The translations under genes and the position numbers were made by a program. The notes beneath the pieces were generated by a model. That model was not told the DNA's origin, ran no database searches, and saw only the letters and a list, made by a program, of their open reading frames with translations. DNA of 64,000 nt from Veillonella rogosae JCM 15642 (GTDB taxonomy: Bacteria > Bacillota > Negativicutes > Veillonellales > Veillonellaceae). Shown here in pieces: positions 53,165-61,486 of this stretch (within the stretch, counting starts at the first letter, position 1; each line of letters opens with the position of its first letter). Where the stretch lies: contig NZ_PPCX01000004.1 in NCBI RefSeq assembly GCF_002959775.1, forward strand, positions 62,001 through 126,000, written 5' to 3'.

Positions 53165-54106
53165 TTATTTAAGTGCTTTAACGATGGTATCGATGTTAGC
53201 TTTTACCATGCCAATATATGTGCCGCCTTCAGTGCCTTCAGAACCGAGGGAGTCGGAGTATAATTCGCCACCGATAGCAACGTTCCAGCCTTTAGCCTTA
53301 GCTGCTTCTTGAACGGCTTCAATTGTTTTGTGTGGTACAGAAGATTCTACGAAGATTGCTTTAATTTTGTGATCTACGATAAATTGAACAAGTTCATTCA
53401 CATCTTGTGTGCCAGCTTCTGTAGCAGTACTTACACCTTGTAAACCTTTTACTTCAAAGCCATAAGCGCGAGCAAAGTATTGGAAGGCATCGTGTGCTGT
53501 TACGAGAACGCGAGATTCTTTAGGAATAGATTCTGCTTGTGCTTTAATATATGCATCTGTTTCATCTAATTTAGTGAGGTATGTATCATAGCGTTTTTTG
53601 AAATCCTCTTTGTGAGCTGGATCTGCTTTCGCAAGACCTTCGTAAACTGCTTTGGCAGCAAGTTTCCAGTTAGCTACATCGAACCAAATATGAGGGTCTT
53701 TAGTTTTCACGCCATCTTCTTCATCAAAATCGAGTAGAGTGGCTGGATCAATAGCGTCGGATACGCGGATAGTAGCTTTATTTTGTTTTGTTAAATTGTC
53801 GAAAATGGAACCCATTTTACCTTCTAAGTGAATGCCGTTGTACACCACAACATCTGCTTTAGACATAGTTGTTACATCGCCGGCGCTAGCTTGGTAGAGG
53901 TGAGGGTCTACGCCAGGTCCCATGAGTCCTTGGACGGATACATGGTCACCGCCAATTTCTTTTACTAAATCCGTTAGCATTGTAGTAGTAGCTACAACAT
54001 TTAATTTTTTCTGATTGTCTTGGGCTGCATCTTTTCCACAGCCTGCTAATGCGAATAACATAAGTGCTAATGATACGACAATTAGTAAGATTCGATTAAA
54101 TTTCAT
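53165..54106 (-). CDS. Mn/Zn ABC transporter substrate-binding lipoprotein
   Basis: 313 residues. Lipobox LAGC, Cys23. Cluster A-I metal-binding protein: GPGVDPHLYQAS (first His), KDPHIWFD (second His), then VTAHDAFQYFARAYG and VESSVPHKT; a late acidic ligand is expected in GGELYSDSLG. These ligands fit Mn or Zn; the absence of a long His-rich loop slightly favours Mn. GGAGG precedes the ATG. It is the first large gene of the operon. Confidence 0.9.
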   Translation of the reverse strand: MKFNRILLIVVSLALMLFALAGCGKDAAQDNQKKLNVVATTTMLTDLVKEIGGDHVSVQGLMGPGVDPHLYQASAGDVTTMSKADVVVYNGIHLEGKMGSIFDNLTKQNKATIRVSDAIDPATLLDFDEEDGVKTKDPHIWFDVANWKLAAKAVYEGLAKADPAHKEDFKKRYDTYLTKLDETDAYIKAQAESIPKESRVLVTAHDAFQYFARAYGFEVKGLQGVSTATEAGTQDVNELVQFIVDHKIKAIFVESSVPHKTIEAVQEAAKAKGWNVAIGGELYSDSLGSEGTEGGTYIGMVKANIDTIVKALK

Positions 54107-54208
54107 AATAAACCTCCTTTTATAGGTACTGCGTTAAAAACTTTAGTTATCTTGTTAATACATAAGTGATACAATCTACCCTTATTTAAGCGGAAAAATA
54201 GCCACTAC

Positions 54209-54240
54209 TAACGTAGCGGCTAGTGGCAGTTATACGGTTT
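54209..54240 (-). terminator. Hairpin between the microprotein and the metal-binding protein gene
   Basis: On the minus strand GCCACTA..TAGTGGC with pairing interior is followed by TATTTTT. It could attenuate transcription into the ABC operon. Confidence 0.6.
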
Positions 54241-54259
54241 TCTGCTAAGGTCACAATTG

Positions 54260-54355
54260 TTAAGGGATGAGAGATTGTAGATGGTTTGGCCCAATGAGGG
54301 CAACGATACCAAGTACCATCATGACCTTCATTTGAATACGCTTTCTACGTCTCAT
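54260..54355 (-). CDS. 31-residue single-span membrane microprotein
   Basis: Start ATG 54355 on the minus strand with AAAGGAGGTTCATC upstream (six-base spacing to GGAGG), 31 codons, TAA at 54260-54262. The peptide starts MRRRKRIQMK (five basic residues) and continues VMMVLGIVALIG, enough for one short membrane span with the basic end inside, ending LQSLIP. It is the first ORF after a strong promoter and lies before a hairpin and the Mn/Zn binding protein. It may be a leader peptide or a small partner of the importer. No known family was recognised. Confidence 0.62.
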   Translation of the reverse strand: MRRRKRIQMKVMMVLGIVALIGPNHLQSLIP

Positions 54356-54383
54356 GATGAACCTCCTTTGTGTAATTTTTTGT

Positions 54384-54400
54384 CATATCAACCTGATATG
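54384..54400. promoter_or_regulatory. Palindromic candidate operator
   Basis: CATATCA-ACC-TGATATG, perfect 7-bp arms, downstream of the minus-strand promoter and before the microprotein ribosome binding site. A metal-responsive repressor site is possible, by position only. Confidence 0.5.
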
Positions 54401-54426
54401 TAAGTCCGAACAGTTATCTTGAAATC

Positions 54427-54455
54427 AATATATCATAAATGAGAAATTTTATCAA
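54427..54455 (-). promoter_or_regulatory. Promoter of the metal ABC operon
   Basis: On the minus strand -35 TTGATA (54450-54455) and -10 TATATT (54427-54432), spacing 17. Confidence 0.68.
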
Positions 54456-54532
54456 TAATAATTTATTCTTTAAATATTCATCTTTATTTAGTATGATATT
54501 ATGCATAGACAAAATGAATAAGGAGGCTTATT

Positions 54533-54910
54533 ATGAATAAATTATTCCGATACACTGCTGCAGCTGTACTCGTTGCATCTTTCGGCATGTTAGGTAATTA
54601 TACAGCTGATGCGGCAAAGTTTTTAGAATCTCCAAGAGAGGTTCATATTGTGAAGCCTGAGTTGCCTGAGATTCCTCAAACGGCTACGGTGGCGCCAGAT
54701 ATGCGCGTACGCTTCTTGATTGATAAAAAAGGGAATGTTAAAAATGTTTTCGTTGAACGCTCCTCTGGTTATGCTCCTGTTGATGAAGCAGTAAAAAAAG
54801 CAATCATGCAGTGGAAATTTACACCTGCCATCGGCACGGATCAAAAGGCTCATGAATCTATTATTGGGATGACAATTACTCTGCCTAAGCATGCTGTAAC
54901 AGCTAAATAA
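54533..54910 (+). CDS. Stand-alone TonB C-terminal domain protein (1)
   Basis: 125 residues. A signal peptide (MNKLFRYTAAAVLVASFGML..ADA, about 1-27) is followed directly by a TonB-type C-terminal domain (MRVRFLIDKKGNVKNVFVER, AVKKAIMQWKFTPA). The usual membrane anchor with proline-rich spacer is missing, so it is periplasmic and cannot be a full TonB. GGAGGC precedes the ATG. It lies 10 bases before a paralogous gene and divergently from the metal ABC operon. Confidence 0.82.
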   Translation: MNKLFRYTAAAVLVASFGMLGNYTADAAKFLESPREVHIVKPELPEIPQTATVAPDMRVRFLIDKKGNVKNVFVERSSGYAPVDEAVKKAIMQWKFTPAIGTDQKAHESIIGMTITLPKHAVTAK

Positions 54911-54920
54911 GGAGATAATG

Positions 54921-55262
54921 ATGAATAAAGTGTTGCGTTGTACAATGTTGAGCACATTGTTTGTAACTGGTTTGCTGGCCTCTGTATTGGCGGCGCCTTA
55001 TAAACCGCCTACAGCGGTATCTACGCCAGCTGTAGACCAAGCGGTTCTTGCCGGTTATAGCGGTGCTGTTCATGGTGCAGATGTACGTTTTACCATCAAT
55101 GAAGACGGCTCTGTAGGGGATATTGAGATTGTAGCATCTAGTGGATCCAGCGCTGTTGATGCGGCTCTCGTTGAAACTATTTCTACATGGCGATTTAATC
55201 CTGCTACAGACTCTAATGGTAATCCGGTAGCATCTTCTAAAACTGAATATATTGATTTTTAA
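54921..55262 (+). CDS. Stand-alone TonB C-terminal domain protein (2)
   Basis: 113 residues from ATG 54921, six bases after GGAG; ATG 54918 is too close. Signal peptide (VLRCTMLSTLFVTGLLASVL-AA), then a TonB-like domain: ADVRFTINEDGSVGDIEIVA, AALVETISTWRFNPATDSNG. It shares the gene 1 layout and the WxFxPA block. No anchor or proline spacer. Probably translationally linked to gene 1. Role unknown. Confidence 0.8.
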   Translation: MNKVLRCTMLSTLFVTGLLASVLAAPYKPPTAVSTPAVDQAVLAGYSGAVHGADVRFTINEDGSVGDIEIVASSGSSAVDAALVETISTWRFNPATDSNGNPVASSKTEYIDF

Positions 55263-55270
55263 TATCCAAT

Positions 55271-55305
55271 AAAAGCACTCGTACATGGTATGGGTGCTTT
55301 TTGTG
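55271..55305 (+). terminator. Terminator after the TonB-domain pair
   Basis: AAAAGCAC / GGTGCTTTTT with a partly paired interior and a T-run. Confidence 0.78.
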
Positions 55306-55412
55306 TGAAATCTTTACAAAATAATAAAACTGTATCTATAGCTACTGAAAATTACTTTCAAAATGATATAATAAAATCATAATCATCAATTAGCCCTTGG
55401 AGGTATACACAT

Positions 55413-57026
55413 ATGAATCCATTAAAACAAAAGCTAGATATTAACAATGAACGTTACCGAATTATTGTATCCGTTAAAGAAGATTATTTAGACGGAAAAT
55501 TGTCCTTAGAAGAAGGCAATCGTATTTTAAAAGAAAAACTTGGCACTTGTACGCCTGATGAGTTTGCTTATGCAGAGCAAAGTTTAAAAGGTGTTTACAA
55601 GGATGAAGAAATCCTAGATCGGATGGATGACCTATTGAACTTGTTTGATGGCGTATTAGTTCGCGCAGAAAATGAGTATCCAGAAAATCATCCGTTATGG
55701 GTGTACTTAGAAGAAATCAATGCTGTTGAAAAGGTCGCTCTTGAAGCAGATGAATTATTGAAGCAAGAGAAGTTTATTAAGAACCCATGGCTTGGTATCT
55801 TTGATTCATTAGCGCAATGGAGAACTCATCTGTCTCGTAAGCAAAATCAATTGTATCCAATGCTAGAGGATCATGGTTTTGACCGTCCTACACGTATTAT
55901 GTGGACCTTTGATGACGGCGTACGCGATGCTATCTCTGCATCCTATGCATTGCTACGGGAGGATAAATACGAAGAATTCTTAGCGTCTGTACCAGAAACA
56001 TTAGAAAAGTTACGTGATTTGAACTCCAAAGAGTTAGAAGTACTGTTACCGACATCTTATAAACTGTTAAGCGATGAAGAGTTTGTGCGCATGAGTAAGA
56101 ATGACCATGAAATTGGTTATGCCATCATTGATCCGCCAGGTTTATATGTAGTGCCGGGCATCAATGACTCTGCGGCACAACTAAATGCAAATAACTCCAG
56201 TCAAAATGGTGTATCTAATGAGTTCCTAAACGATTTGGCAGGACTATTATCCAAATATGTTGGTCCTGTAGGAGGTACAGCTGTTAGTAAGGATGCTGTC
56301 CTAGATGTAGCCACTGGCAAATTGACATTGGAGCAAATCAATTTGTTATTCCGTCATCTTCCAGTAGATTTATCCTATGTAGATGAAAATGAACTCGTTA
56401 AGTTCTACAGTGATACACCACATCGTATTTTTCCTCGCAGTGCTAACGTTATTGGCCGTGAGGTTAAGAACTGTCATCCAGCAAAATCTGTTCATGTAGT
56501 AGAAGAAATTGTAGAGAAATTCCGTTCTGGTGAGCAAAGCCAAGCTGAATTCTGGATTAATAAACCGGGCTTGTTTATCTATGTTATCTACACGGCAGTG
56601 CGCGATGAAAATGGTAAATTCCGTGGTGTACTAGAAATGATGCAAGATTGCACTCATATCCGTGAGCTTGAAGGGTCCCGTACATTGTTGACTTGGGATA
56701 AAACTGACTTTGTAGGCGATAGTAGTAAAGAAAAATCCTTGGCTCAAGAGGCTGCAGAAGAGGTAGAGGAAGAACCATTAACAGCTGATGCAGATGGTCG
56801 ATTCCATATCGATGCAAAAACGACCTTGTCTAATTTGATCAAACAAAGTCCAGATATTGTAGATCATTTGATTTCTTTAAATCCTAAATTCGAGAAATTA
56901 AAAACACCTATGGTAAAAGTAATGGCTAAGGTGGCTACTATCAAGATGATTGCAGAGCGCGGTGATTTTGATGTAGATGATTTGATCGGTAAAATCGACG
57001 CATTCATTAATAAAAATAAGAAATAA
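55413..57026 (+). CDS. DUF438-type protein with hemerythrin-like, PAS and DUF1858 domains
   Basis: 537 residues. N-terminal DUF438-like helices (about 1-65) are followed by a hemerythrin-like region (about 70-210) with THLSRKQNQLYPMLEDHGF and RIMWTFDDGVRD, a PAS domain (about 345-455; FYSDTPHRIFPRSANVIGRE, VYAIYTAVRDENG-like region), and DUF1858 (about 470-535; IDAKTTLSNLIKQSP). The KE of the usual HxxxE motif reads KQ, and DDE reads DDG, so the diiron site may be changed. Cytoplasmic sensor-like protein, role unknown. GGAGGT precedes the ATG. Confidence 0.78.
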   Translation: MNPLKQKLDINNERYRIIVSVKEDYLDGKLSLEEGNRILKEKLGTCTPDEFAYAEQSLKGVYKDEEILDRMDDLLNLFDGVLVRAENEYPENHPLWVYLEEINAVEKVALEADELLKQEKFIKNPWLGIFDSLAQWRTHLSRKQNQLYPMLEDHGFDRPTRIMWTFDDGVRDAISASYALLREDKYEEFLASVPETLEKLRDLNSKELEVLLPTSYKLLSDEEFVRMSKNDHEIGYAIIDPPGLYVVPGINDSAAQLNANNSSQNGVSNEFLNDLAGLLSKYVGPVGGTAVSKDAVLDVATGKLTLEQINLLFRHLPVDLSYVDENELVKFYSDTPHRIFPRSANVIGREVKNCHPAKSVHVVEEIVEKFRSGEQSQAEFWINKPGLFIYVIYTAVRDENGKFRGVLEMMQDCTHIRELEGSRTLLTWDKTDFVGDSSKEKSLAQEAAEEVEEEPLTADADGRFHIDAKTTLSNLIKQSPDIVDHLISLNPKFEKLKTPMVKVMAKVATIKMIAERGDFDVDDLIGKIDAFINKNKK

Positions 57027-57370
57027 TTGAACTTTTAAATGTGAAAGAGGCAAGGTCTTAGGGCCTTGCCTCATTTTATTTTGTTATTAGTGTTGTGCAG
57101 TGACTATGAACATTGAATCATATGTTGTTTACTTTGGTTGCAATATTAAGGAATGATTAGTTAGCAATTTTTATTATTAGAGATGTGTTGCACTAATTCG
57201 AAATAAACATACAATAATTTCCTATAATTCATCTGTTTTGTGTATACAAATTTGATTGAAAAGGGTAAAATAGAAAATAATGAAAGTATTTGCAAAAACA
57301 ATATTTTCATATATTGATATACTTTTATAAGAGAAATTACAAGATATTTAAAGGTGAGGATCTAGATACT
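57027..57370. other. Intergenic region before the PEP carboxykinase gene
   Basis: 344 bases. It holds one terminator (57047) and then about 280 AT-rich bases that presumably carry the pckA promoter. No ORF with a ribosome binding site was seen. Confidence 0.5.
57047..57083 (+). terminator. Terminator after the DUF438 gene
   Basis: GAGGCAAGGTC-TTAG-GGCCTTGCCTC followed by ATTTTATTTT. Confidence 0.85.
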
Positions 57371-58999
57371 ATGTCTACAAGACGCGTTTGGAAGCAAAGT
57401 GAAATTAAAACAAACCCATTATTTTCTAAGATGCGCAGTACTATTGAAACTGCATTTTATGGGAACAATGTAACGCCTGTAACATCCGTTGCACAAGCGT
57501 ATCAACTTGCCGCTGAAGAGCCAGGTGTTATCGTCCTCGATATGCCTGTATATAAACCATGCGAGCAAGGTTTGCCAACTGATGCAAAGGTACTAGTTAC
57601 AAATGATGGTAAAACTACAGGTCGCTATGCAAAAGCTCGTCGTATTATTGGCGATGAAGGTATTGATGAAGTAGAACTTTCTAATATTGCACGTGATGCT
57701 GTGTATGATAGCCGCGATAAAGAGTGGCTTGCTGCTGAAGCTATTGTTGGTTTAGATAAAAAATTTACCGCTCGTGCTCATTTGATGATTCCAAAAGATC
57801 ACGCATCTACTTTATATTCTTGGATCATGAACTTCAAGTTCTTTGATGCAGCAGTAAAAGAATTCTACGATGATAGTTTAGAGATCCCAGAAGGTGATAT
57901 CTACATCTACTCTGATCCAGATTATATTGTGCCTGGCCATCCAGGTGGTCTTGCTATCTTTGACCCTGCTCATAACTGTGCCATGATTCTTGGCATGCGC
58001 TATTTTGGTGAGCACAAAAAAGGTACCCTTACATTGGCATGGTCCTTGGCTAATCGCCTCGGCTATGTTGCCTGCCATGGCGGTATGAAACGTTACAACC
58101 TTGATAATGGCAAATCCTATACTATCGGTGTATTCGGCTTGTCCGGTTCCGGTAAATCTACATTGACTCATGAAAAACATGATGGTCGTTATGATATCTC
58201 TATCTTGCATGACGATGCGTATATCATCAATACTGAGGATTTGAGTTCTATTGCTCTTGAACCTACGTACTTTGACAAAATGCAAGATTACCCTGTGGAA
58301 CATCCTGCTAATGAATTCTTGTTAACACTACAAAACGTGGGCGTAACAATGGATGAAGAGGGTCGTAAGGTTGTGTTAGCTGAAGACGTTCGTAATAACA
58401 ATGGTCGTGCTATCAAATCTCAATTCTGGACAGAGAATCGCGTAAATTATGTAGACGAGCCAGTTAATGCTATTGTATGGCTTATGAAAGATAAAACATT
58501 GCCACCGATCCTCAAAATTGATGATCCTGTACTAGCATCTACAATGGGTGCCACACTTGCTACGCGCCGTTCTACAGCGGAAAAACTCGATGCTCATGTG
58601 GATCCAAATGCACTTGTTATTGAACCGTATGCAAATCCATTCCGTACATATCCATTGGCTCTTGATTATGAAAGCTACAAAAAATTGTTCTCTGAATGTG
58701 GCGTAGAATGCTACATTATGAATACAGGCTTCTTCTTGGACAACAAAGTTCCAAAAGAAGTGACTCTTGATTTGTTAGAACGTTTGGTAGAAGGTACTTT
58801 GGAATTCAAACCATTCTATAAATACCCGAACCTTGAATATGTAGAGGTTCCTGGTTTTGAACCACCATTCCAGGTGCGTGAGTACCATCACCAATTACAC
58901 AAAGCTTTTGAGTTCCGCTATGACTATGTAGAAAACCTTATTGGTCATAAAAACGAATTACCAGAAGAAGTATTAGAAGTACTTAAAACATTAATGTAA
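57371..58999 (+). CDS. Phosphoenolpyruvate carboxykinase (ATP type, divergent)
   Basis: 542 residues. It interconverts oxaloacetate and PEP using ATP, a key step in gluconeogenesis from lactate. The kinase-1 P-loop GLSGSGKST is near 257-265, preceded by GMKRYNLDNGKSYTIG; kinase-2-like HDDAYIINTED follows, and FWTENRVNYVD and NPFRTYPLALDYE lie further on. These fit the PckA fold but motifs differ from E. coli PckA, so it is a divergent branch. ATG 57371 has GGTGAGG about 11 bases upstream, slightly far; an in-frame GTG/ATG earlier lacks a site. Confidence 0.86.
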   Translation: MSTRRVWKQSEIKTNPLFSKMRSTIETAFYGNNVTPVTSVAQAYQLAAEEPGVIVLDMPVYKPCEQGLPTDAKVLVTNDGKTTGRYAKARRIIGDEGIDEVELSNIARDAVYDSRDKEWLAAEAIVGLDKKFTARAHLMIPKDHASTLYSWIMNFKFFDAAVKEFYDDSLEIPEGDIYIYSDPDYIVPGHPGGLAIFDPAHNCAMILGMRYFGEHKKGTLTLAWSLANRLGYVACHGGMKRYNLDNGKSYTIGVFGLSGSGKSTLTHEKHDGRYDISILHDDAYIINTEDLSSIALEPTYFDKMQDYPVEHPANEFLLTLQNVGVTMDEEGRKVVLAEDVRNNNGRAIKSQFWTENRVNYVDEPVNAIVWLMKDKTLPPILKIDDPVLASTMGATLATRRSTAEKLDAHVDPNALVIEPYANPFRTYPLALDYESYKKLFSECGVECYIMNTGFFLDNKVPKEVTLDLLERLVEGTLEFKPFYKYPNLEYVEVPGFEPPFQVREYHHQLHKAFEFRYDYVENLIGHKNELPEEVLEVLKTLM

Positions 59000-59055
59000 T
59001 CTCAAAATTTATTAACTCCTCAATATAATATTGAGATTGTCTAACTGCTCAAAGA

Positions 59056-59084
59056 AAAGGCCCTCCATATGGAGGGCTTTTTTG
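59056..59084 (+). terminator. Terminator after the PEP carboxykinase gene
   Basis: GCCCTCCATATGGAGGGC (59060-59077), 18-base palindrome flanked by A and T runs. Confidence 0.9.
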
Positions 59085-59168
59085 TTATTGTCTTTAGACT
59101 GGTTCGCGACGTAGTCGCGAATCATAAAACCACCCGCTATGCGGGTGCGGCAACGAAAGTTATACAAA

Positions 59169-59235
59169 AAAATCACCTTGCTTAAGTATAATGTAGGTGT
59201 TCAAGCCGCATTATATACAAAAGAAAGGTGATTTT
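59169..59235 (+). promoter_or_regulatory. RNA hairpin hiding the transposase ribosome binding site
   Basis: AAAATCACCTT (59169-59179) is the exact complement of AAGGTGATTTT (59225-59235), which contains the Shine-Dalgarno just before ATG 59238. A known theme in IS200 elements; it limits transposase synthesis. Confidence 0.75.
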
Positions 59236-59237
59236 AT

Positions 59238-59699
59238 ATGGCATCAAAGACACAGAGCCTTGCGCACACAAAATGGTTATGCAAATACCACATAGTATTT
59301 ACACCTAAGTATAGACGTAAAGTTATATATAATCAATACAGAAATAGTTTACGTGAAATACTGAGACGTTTATGTGAATATAAGGGCGTCAAGATTATAG
59401 AGGGGGAGCTTATGGCAGATCATGTGCATATGCTAGTGTTAATTCCACCTAAAATATCAGTTTCATCTTTTATGGGATATCTAAAGGGTAAAAGTGCGCT
59501 AATGATGTTCGATAAATACGCAAACTTAAAGTATAAATTTGGAAATAGACACTTTTGGTCCGAGGGATATTATGTAAGTACAGTAGGATTAAATGAAGCT
59601 ACCGTAAAAAAATATATACGTGAGCAAGAGTTACATGACCAAATGAAAGATAAACTTAGTGTAAAAGAATATGAGGACCCTTTTAAGGGTAGCAAGTAA
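59238..59699 (+). CDS. tnpA: IS200/IS605 family transposase TnpA
   Basis: 153 residues. A Y1 HUH transposase: HUH motif in ADHVHMLV (His62, His64), catalytic Tyr126 in TVKKYIREQE, N-terminal HTKWLCKYHIVFTPKYRRK. It cuts and rejoins single-stranded DNA at the element's hairpin ends. It is intact and of normal length, so the element may be active, with low expression from the hairpin over its ribosome binding site. Confidence 0.94.
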   Translation: MASKTQSLAHTKWLCKYHIVFTPKYRRKVIYNQYRNSLREILRRLCEYKGVKIIEGELMADHVHMLVLIPPKISVSSFMGYLKGKSALMMFDKYANLKYKFGNRHFWSEGYYVSTVGLNEATVKKYIREQELHDQMKDKLSVKEYEDPFKGSK

Positions 59700-59843
59700 T
59701 ACATATCCCCTTTAAGGGGAGCGTTACGAGTCAATGGCTATGCGGCTTGAACGTAGTGAAAGCCAGCGCCTTTAGACGCTGGCCTAGTACTACGGGCTTA
59801 TAGCCCGTGAGCAAACCACCCGTTTTACGGGTGGTTCTGATTC

Positions 59844-59878
59844 AAAAGCGATGACCTTACGGTCATCGCTTTTCTTTT
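59844..59878. terminator. Bidirectional terminator
   Basis: AAAAGCGATGACC-TTAC-GGTCATCGCTTTT, between the IS (+) and the glycosyltransferase gene (-). Confidence 0.9.
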
Positions 59879-59897
59879 ACTATATATCAAAGTTTGA

Positions 59898-61052
59898 TTA
59901 GCCAATTACTTCTTCAGCTTGCACTAATTCTTCTTGTTTTGTAGCGTCTAAAATTTCAATTAAGCTATTTACGATATTTGCCGCTCCATCTACATGCCAT
60001 TCACGAGCACTCTCAGACATTTGTTGTAGTCTTGGAGAATTAATAAGCAGTGCGGTCACAACGTCTTCTAAGTTATGAATATCACGTGCCCAACGAGCAC
60101 AGCCCCGTCGCTCTAATAGTTCTGCATTGGCCTCTTCTTGCCCAGGGATGGCATTAAAAAATACCATAGGCAAACCGATAGTAACAGCCTCCATACAAGT
60201 CAGAGCACCAGGCTTTGTAACGAGCAAGGACGATGATTTCATAAGCTCCGAAATATTGGTCGTATAACCATATACAGTAGTCTTTGTTTTCATAGAATCA
60301 CTAAGGGTAACTAAGGATTCATAGAGAGATGTATTTTGTCCAGCTACTACTGTAATTTCACCGATACCATTAACCTCATCTAAATGTTTAAGTGCCGTTT
60401 CGAGAGAGCCCAATCCAAGACCACCACCCATAACGAGTACTTTCACAGGTTCCTCCAAGCTATATTCCTCAATAGCATCACGGAAAAAGGAACGGCGCAC
60501 AGGGATACCAGACACATGAATACGAGCTTCATCAATACCAGCGGTTACCATTTCGGTGACCATAGACTCGGTCGCTACATAGTACGTATCAATTTGTGGA
60601 TAAAGCCAAAATTGATGGCTACTAAAGTCCGTCATAATTGCTACCAATGGCACATCAATATGACCTTGGCGCTTCAAAATAGACGCAGCCCCACATGGAA
60701 ATGGATGAGTAAAGACCATCACATCTGGCTGCTCTTGTTGAACGAGCTTGAGCATACGACTTTTAAGGAGATAAGATAATGCAGTTTGCAAAATAGTCCC
60801 CCGTCGCTCCCCTTTTGATACGCGATAAATCATATCGTATAGCATGGGGAATACGTCGATCATCTTGATATACGTCCCCTTAATTAAATGCTCTACAGAC
60901 ATGGTTTCTGTATCTAAAAAGTCCACATGAGTAATCGATGCGTGTGGCTCTTTTTCTTTCCAATATTCTTCTATGGCTCTTGCGGCCTGCATATGTCCTG
61001 TCCCAATAGAGGCGGACACAATGAGAACCTTCCGTGATGTTTCGTTATTCAT
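59898..61052 (-). CDS. MGDG-synthase-like glycosyltransferase
   Basis: 384 residues, GT-B fold of the MurG/MGDG synthase class. N-terminal loop SASIGTGHMQAARAI (about 13-27), FTHPFPCGAASIL, DFSSHQFW, and the donor site GGGLGLGSLETAL, then TKPGALTCMEA near the C-terminus. Relatives such as UgtP add glucose or galactose to diacylglycerol to make glycolipids. It could modify a membrane lipid or a cell-wall intermediate; the acceptor is not inferable. GGGTG precedes the ATG. Peripheral membrane location expected. Confidence 0.85.
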   Translation of the reverse strand: MNNETSRKVLIVSASIGTGHMQAARAIEEYWKEKEPHASITHVDFLDTETMSVEHLIKGTYIKMIDVFPMLYDMIYRVSKGERRGTILQTALSYLLKSRMLKLVQQEQPDVMVFTHPFPCGAASILKRQGHIDVPLVAIMTDFSSHQFWLYPQIDTYYVATESMVTEMVTAGIDEARIHVSGIPVRRSFFRDAIEEYSLEEPVKVLVMGGGLGLGSLETALKHLDEVNGIGEITVVAGQNTSLYESLVTLSDSMKTKTTVYGYTTNISELMKSSSLLVTKPGALTCMEAVTIGLPMVFFNAIPGQEEANAELLERRGCARWARDIHNLEDVVTALLINSPRLQQMSESAREWHVDGAANIVNSLIEILDATKQEELVQAEEVIG

Positions 61053-61092
61053 AGTGCACCCTTTCTCTGTGCATTATACCATAAATAGACAA

Positions 61093-61122
61093 AAAAAAGA
61101 GACCTCGAAAGGTCTCTTTCAT
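61093..61122 (-). terminator. Terminator after the HU gene
   Basis: AAAGAGACC-TCGAAA-GGTCTCTTT; T-run follows on the minus strand. Confidence 0.9.
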
Positions 61123-61134
61123 ATCCTTTATGGA

Positions 61135-61434
61135 TTATTTTTTGCGTTTTTTAGCTTTTGTAGCGTTAACTTGCTCTTTCAAACCTTTACCAGCTTTGAA
61201 TGCAGGGGATTTGGAAGCAGCGATTGTGATAGTTTTACCGTTTTGTGGGTTACGGCCTTCACGAGCAGCGCGTTCACGAACTTCGAAAGTACCGAAGCCG
61301 ATAACTTGTACTTTACCACCAGCAGCTAATTCTTCAGCAACTGTGTCAAATACAGCTTTTACCGCTTTCTCAGCGTCTTTTTTTGTTAATTCAGTTTTTT
61401 GTGCAACACTTGCGATTAATTCTGTTTTGTTCAT
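61135..61434 (-). CDS. HU-family DNA-binding protein
   Basis: 99 residues. It binds and bends DNA and compacts the nucleoid as a dimer. The family is clear from [39 protein letters not shown] and [21 protein letters not shown] lysine-rich tail (AKKRKK) is longer than in many HU proteins. GGAGGTTC precedes the ATG. It lies after mazG, a gene order seen in related Firmicutes. Confidence 0.96.
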   Translation of the reverse strand: MNKTELIASVAQKTELTKKDAEKAVKAVFDTVAEELAAGGKVQVIGFGTFEVRERAAREGRNPQNGKTITIAASKSPAFKAGKGLKEQVNATKAKKRKK

Positions 61435-61486
61435 GACAGAACCTCCTTAAAAATACAATACCTTAGAAGTATGCAAAACCTCTAGG

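Larger units (their letters stand above)
59095..59845 (+). mobile_element. IS200-type insertion sequence
   Basis: One Y1 transposase gene with no TnpB. Both flanks carry hairpins with the same stem start AAACCACCCG (59127-59136 and 59813-59822), as expected for subterminal hairpins of IS200/IS605 elements; a further palindrome TTCGCGAC-GTA-GTCGCGAA lies at 59103-59121. It sits between the pckA terminator and the glycosyltransferase terminator. Exact ends are approximate. The right end also has GCCAGCG/CGCTGGC and ACGGGC/GCCCGT hairpins. Confidence 0.82.

Noticed and set aside
59095-59845. IS605-type element with TnpB and guide RNA
   Set aside because: Only TnpA is present; no TnpB frame lies on either strand around it.
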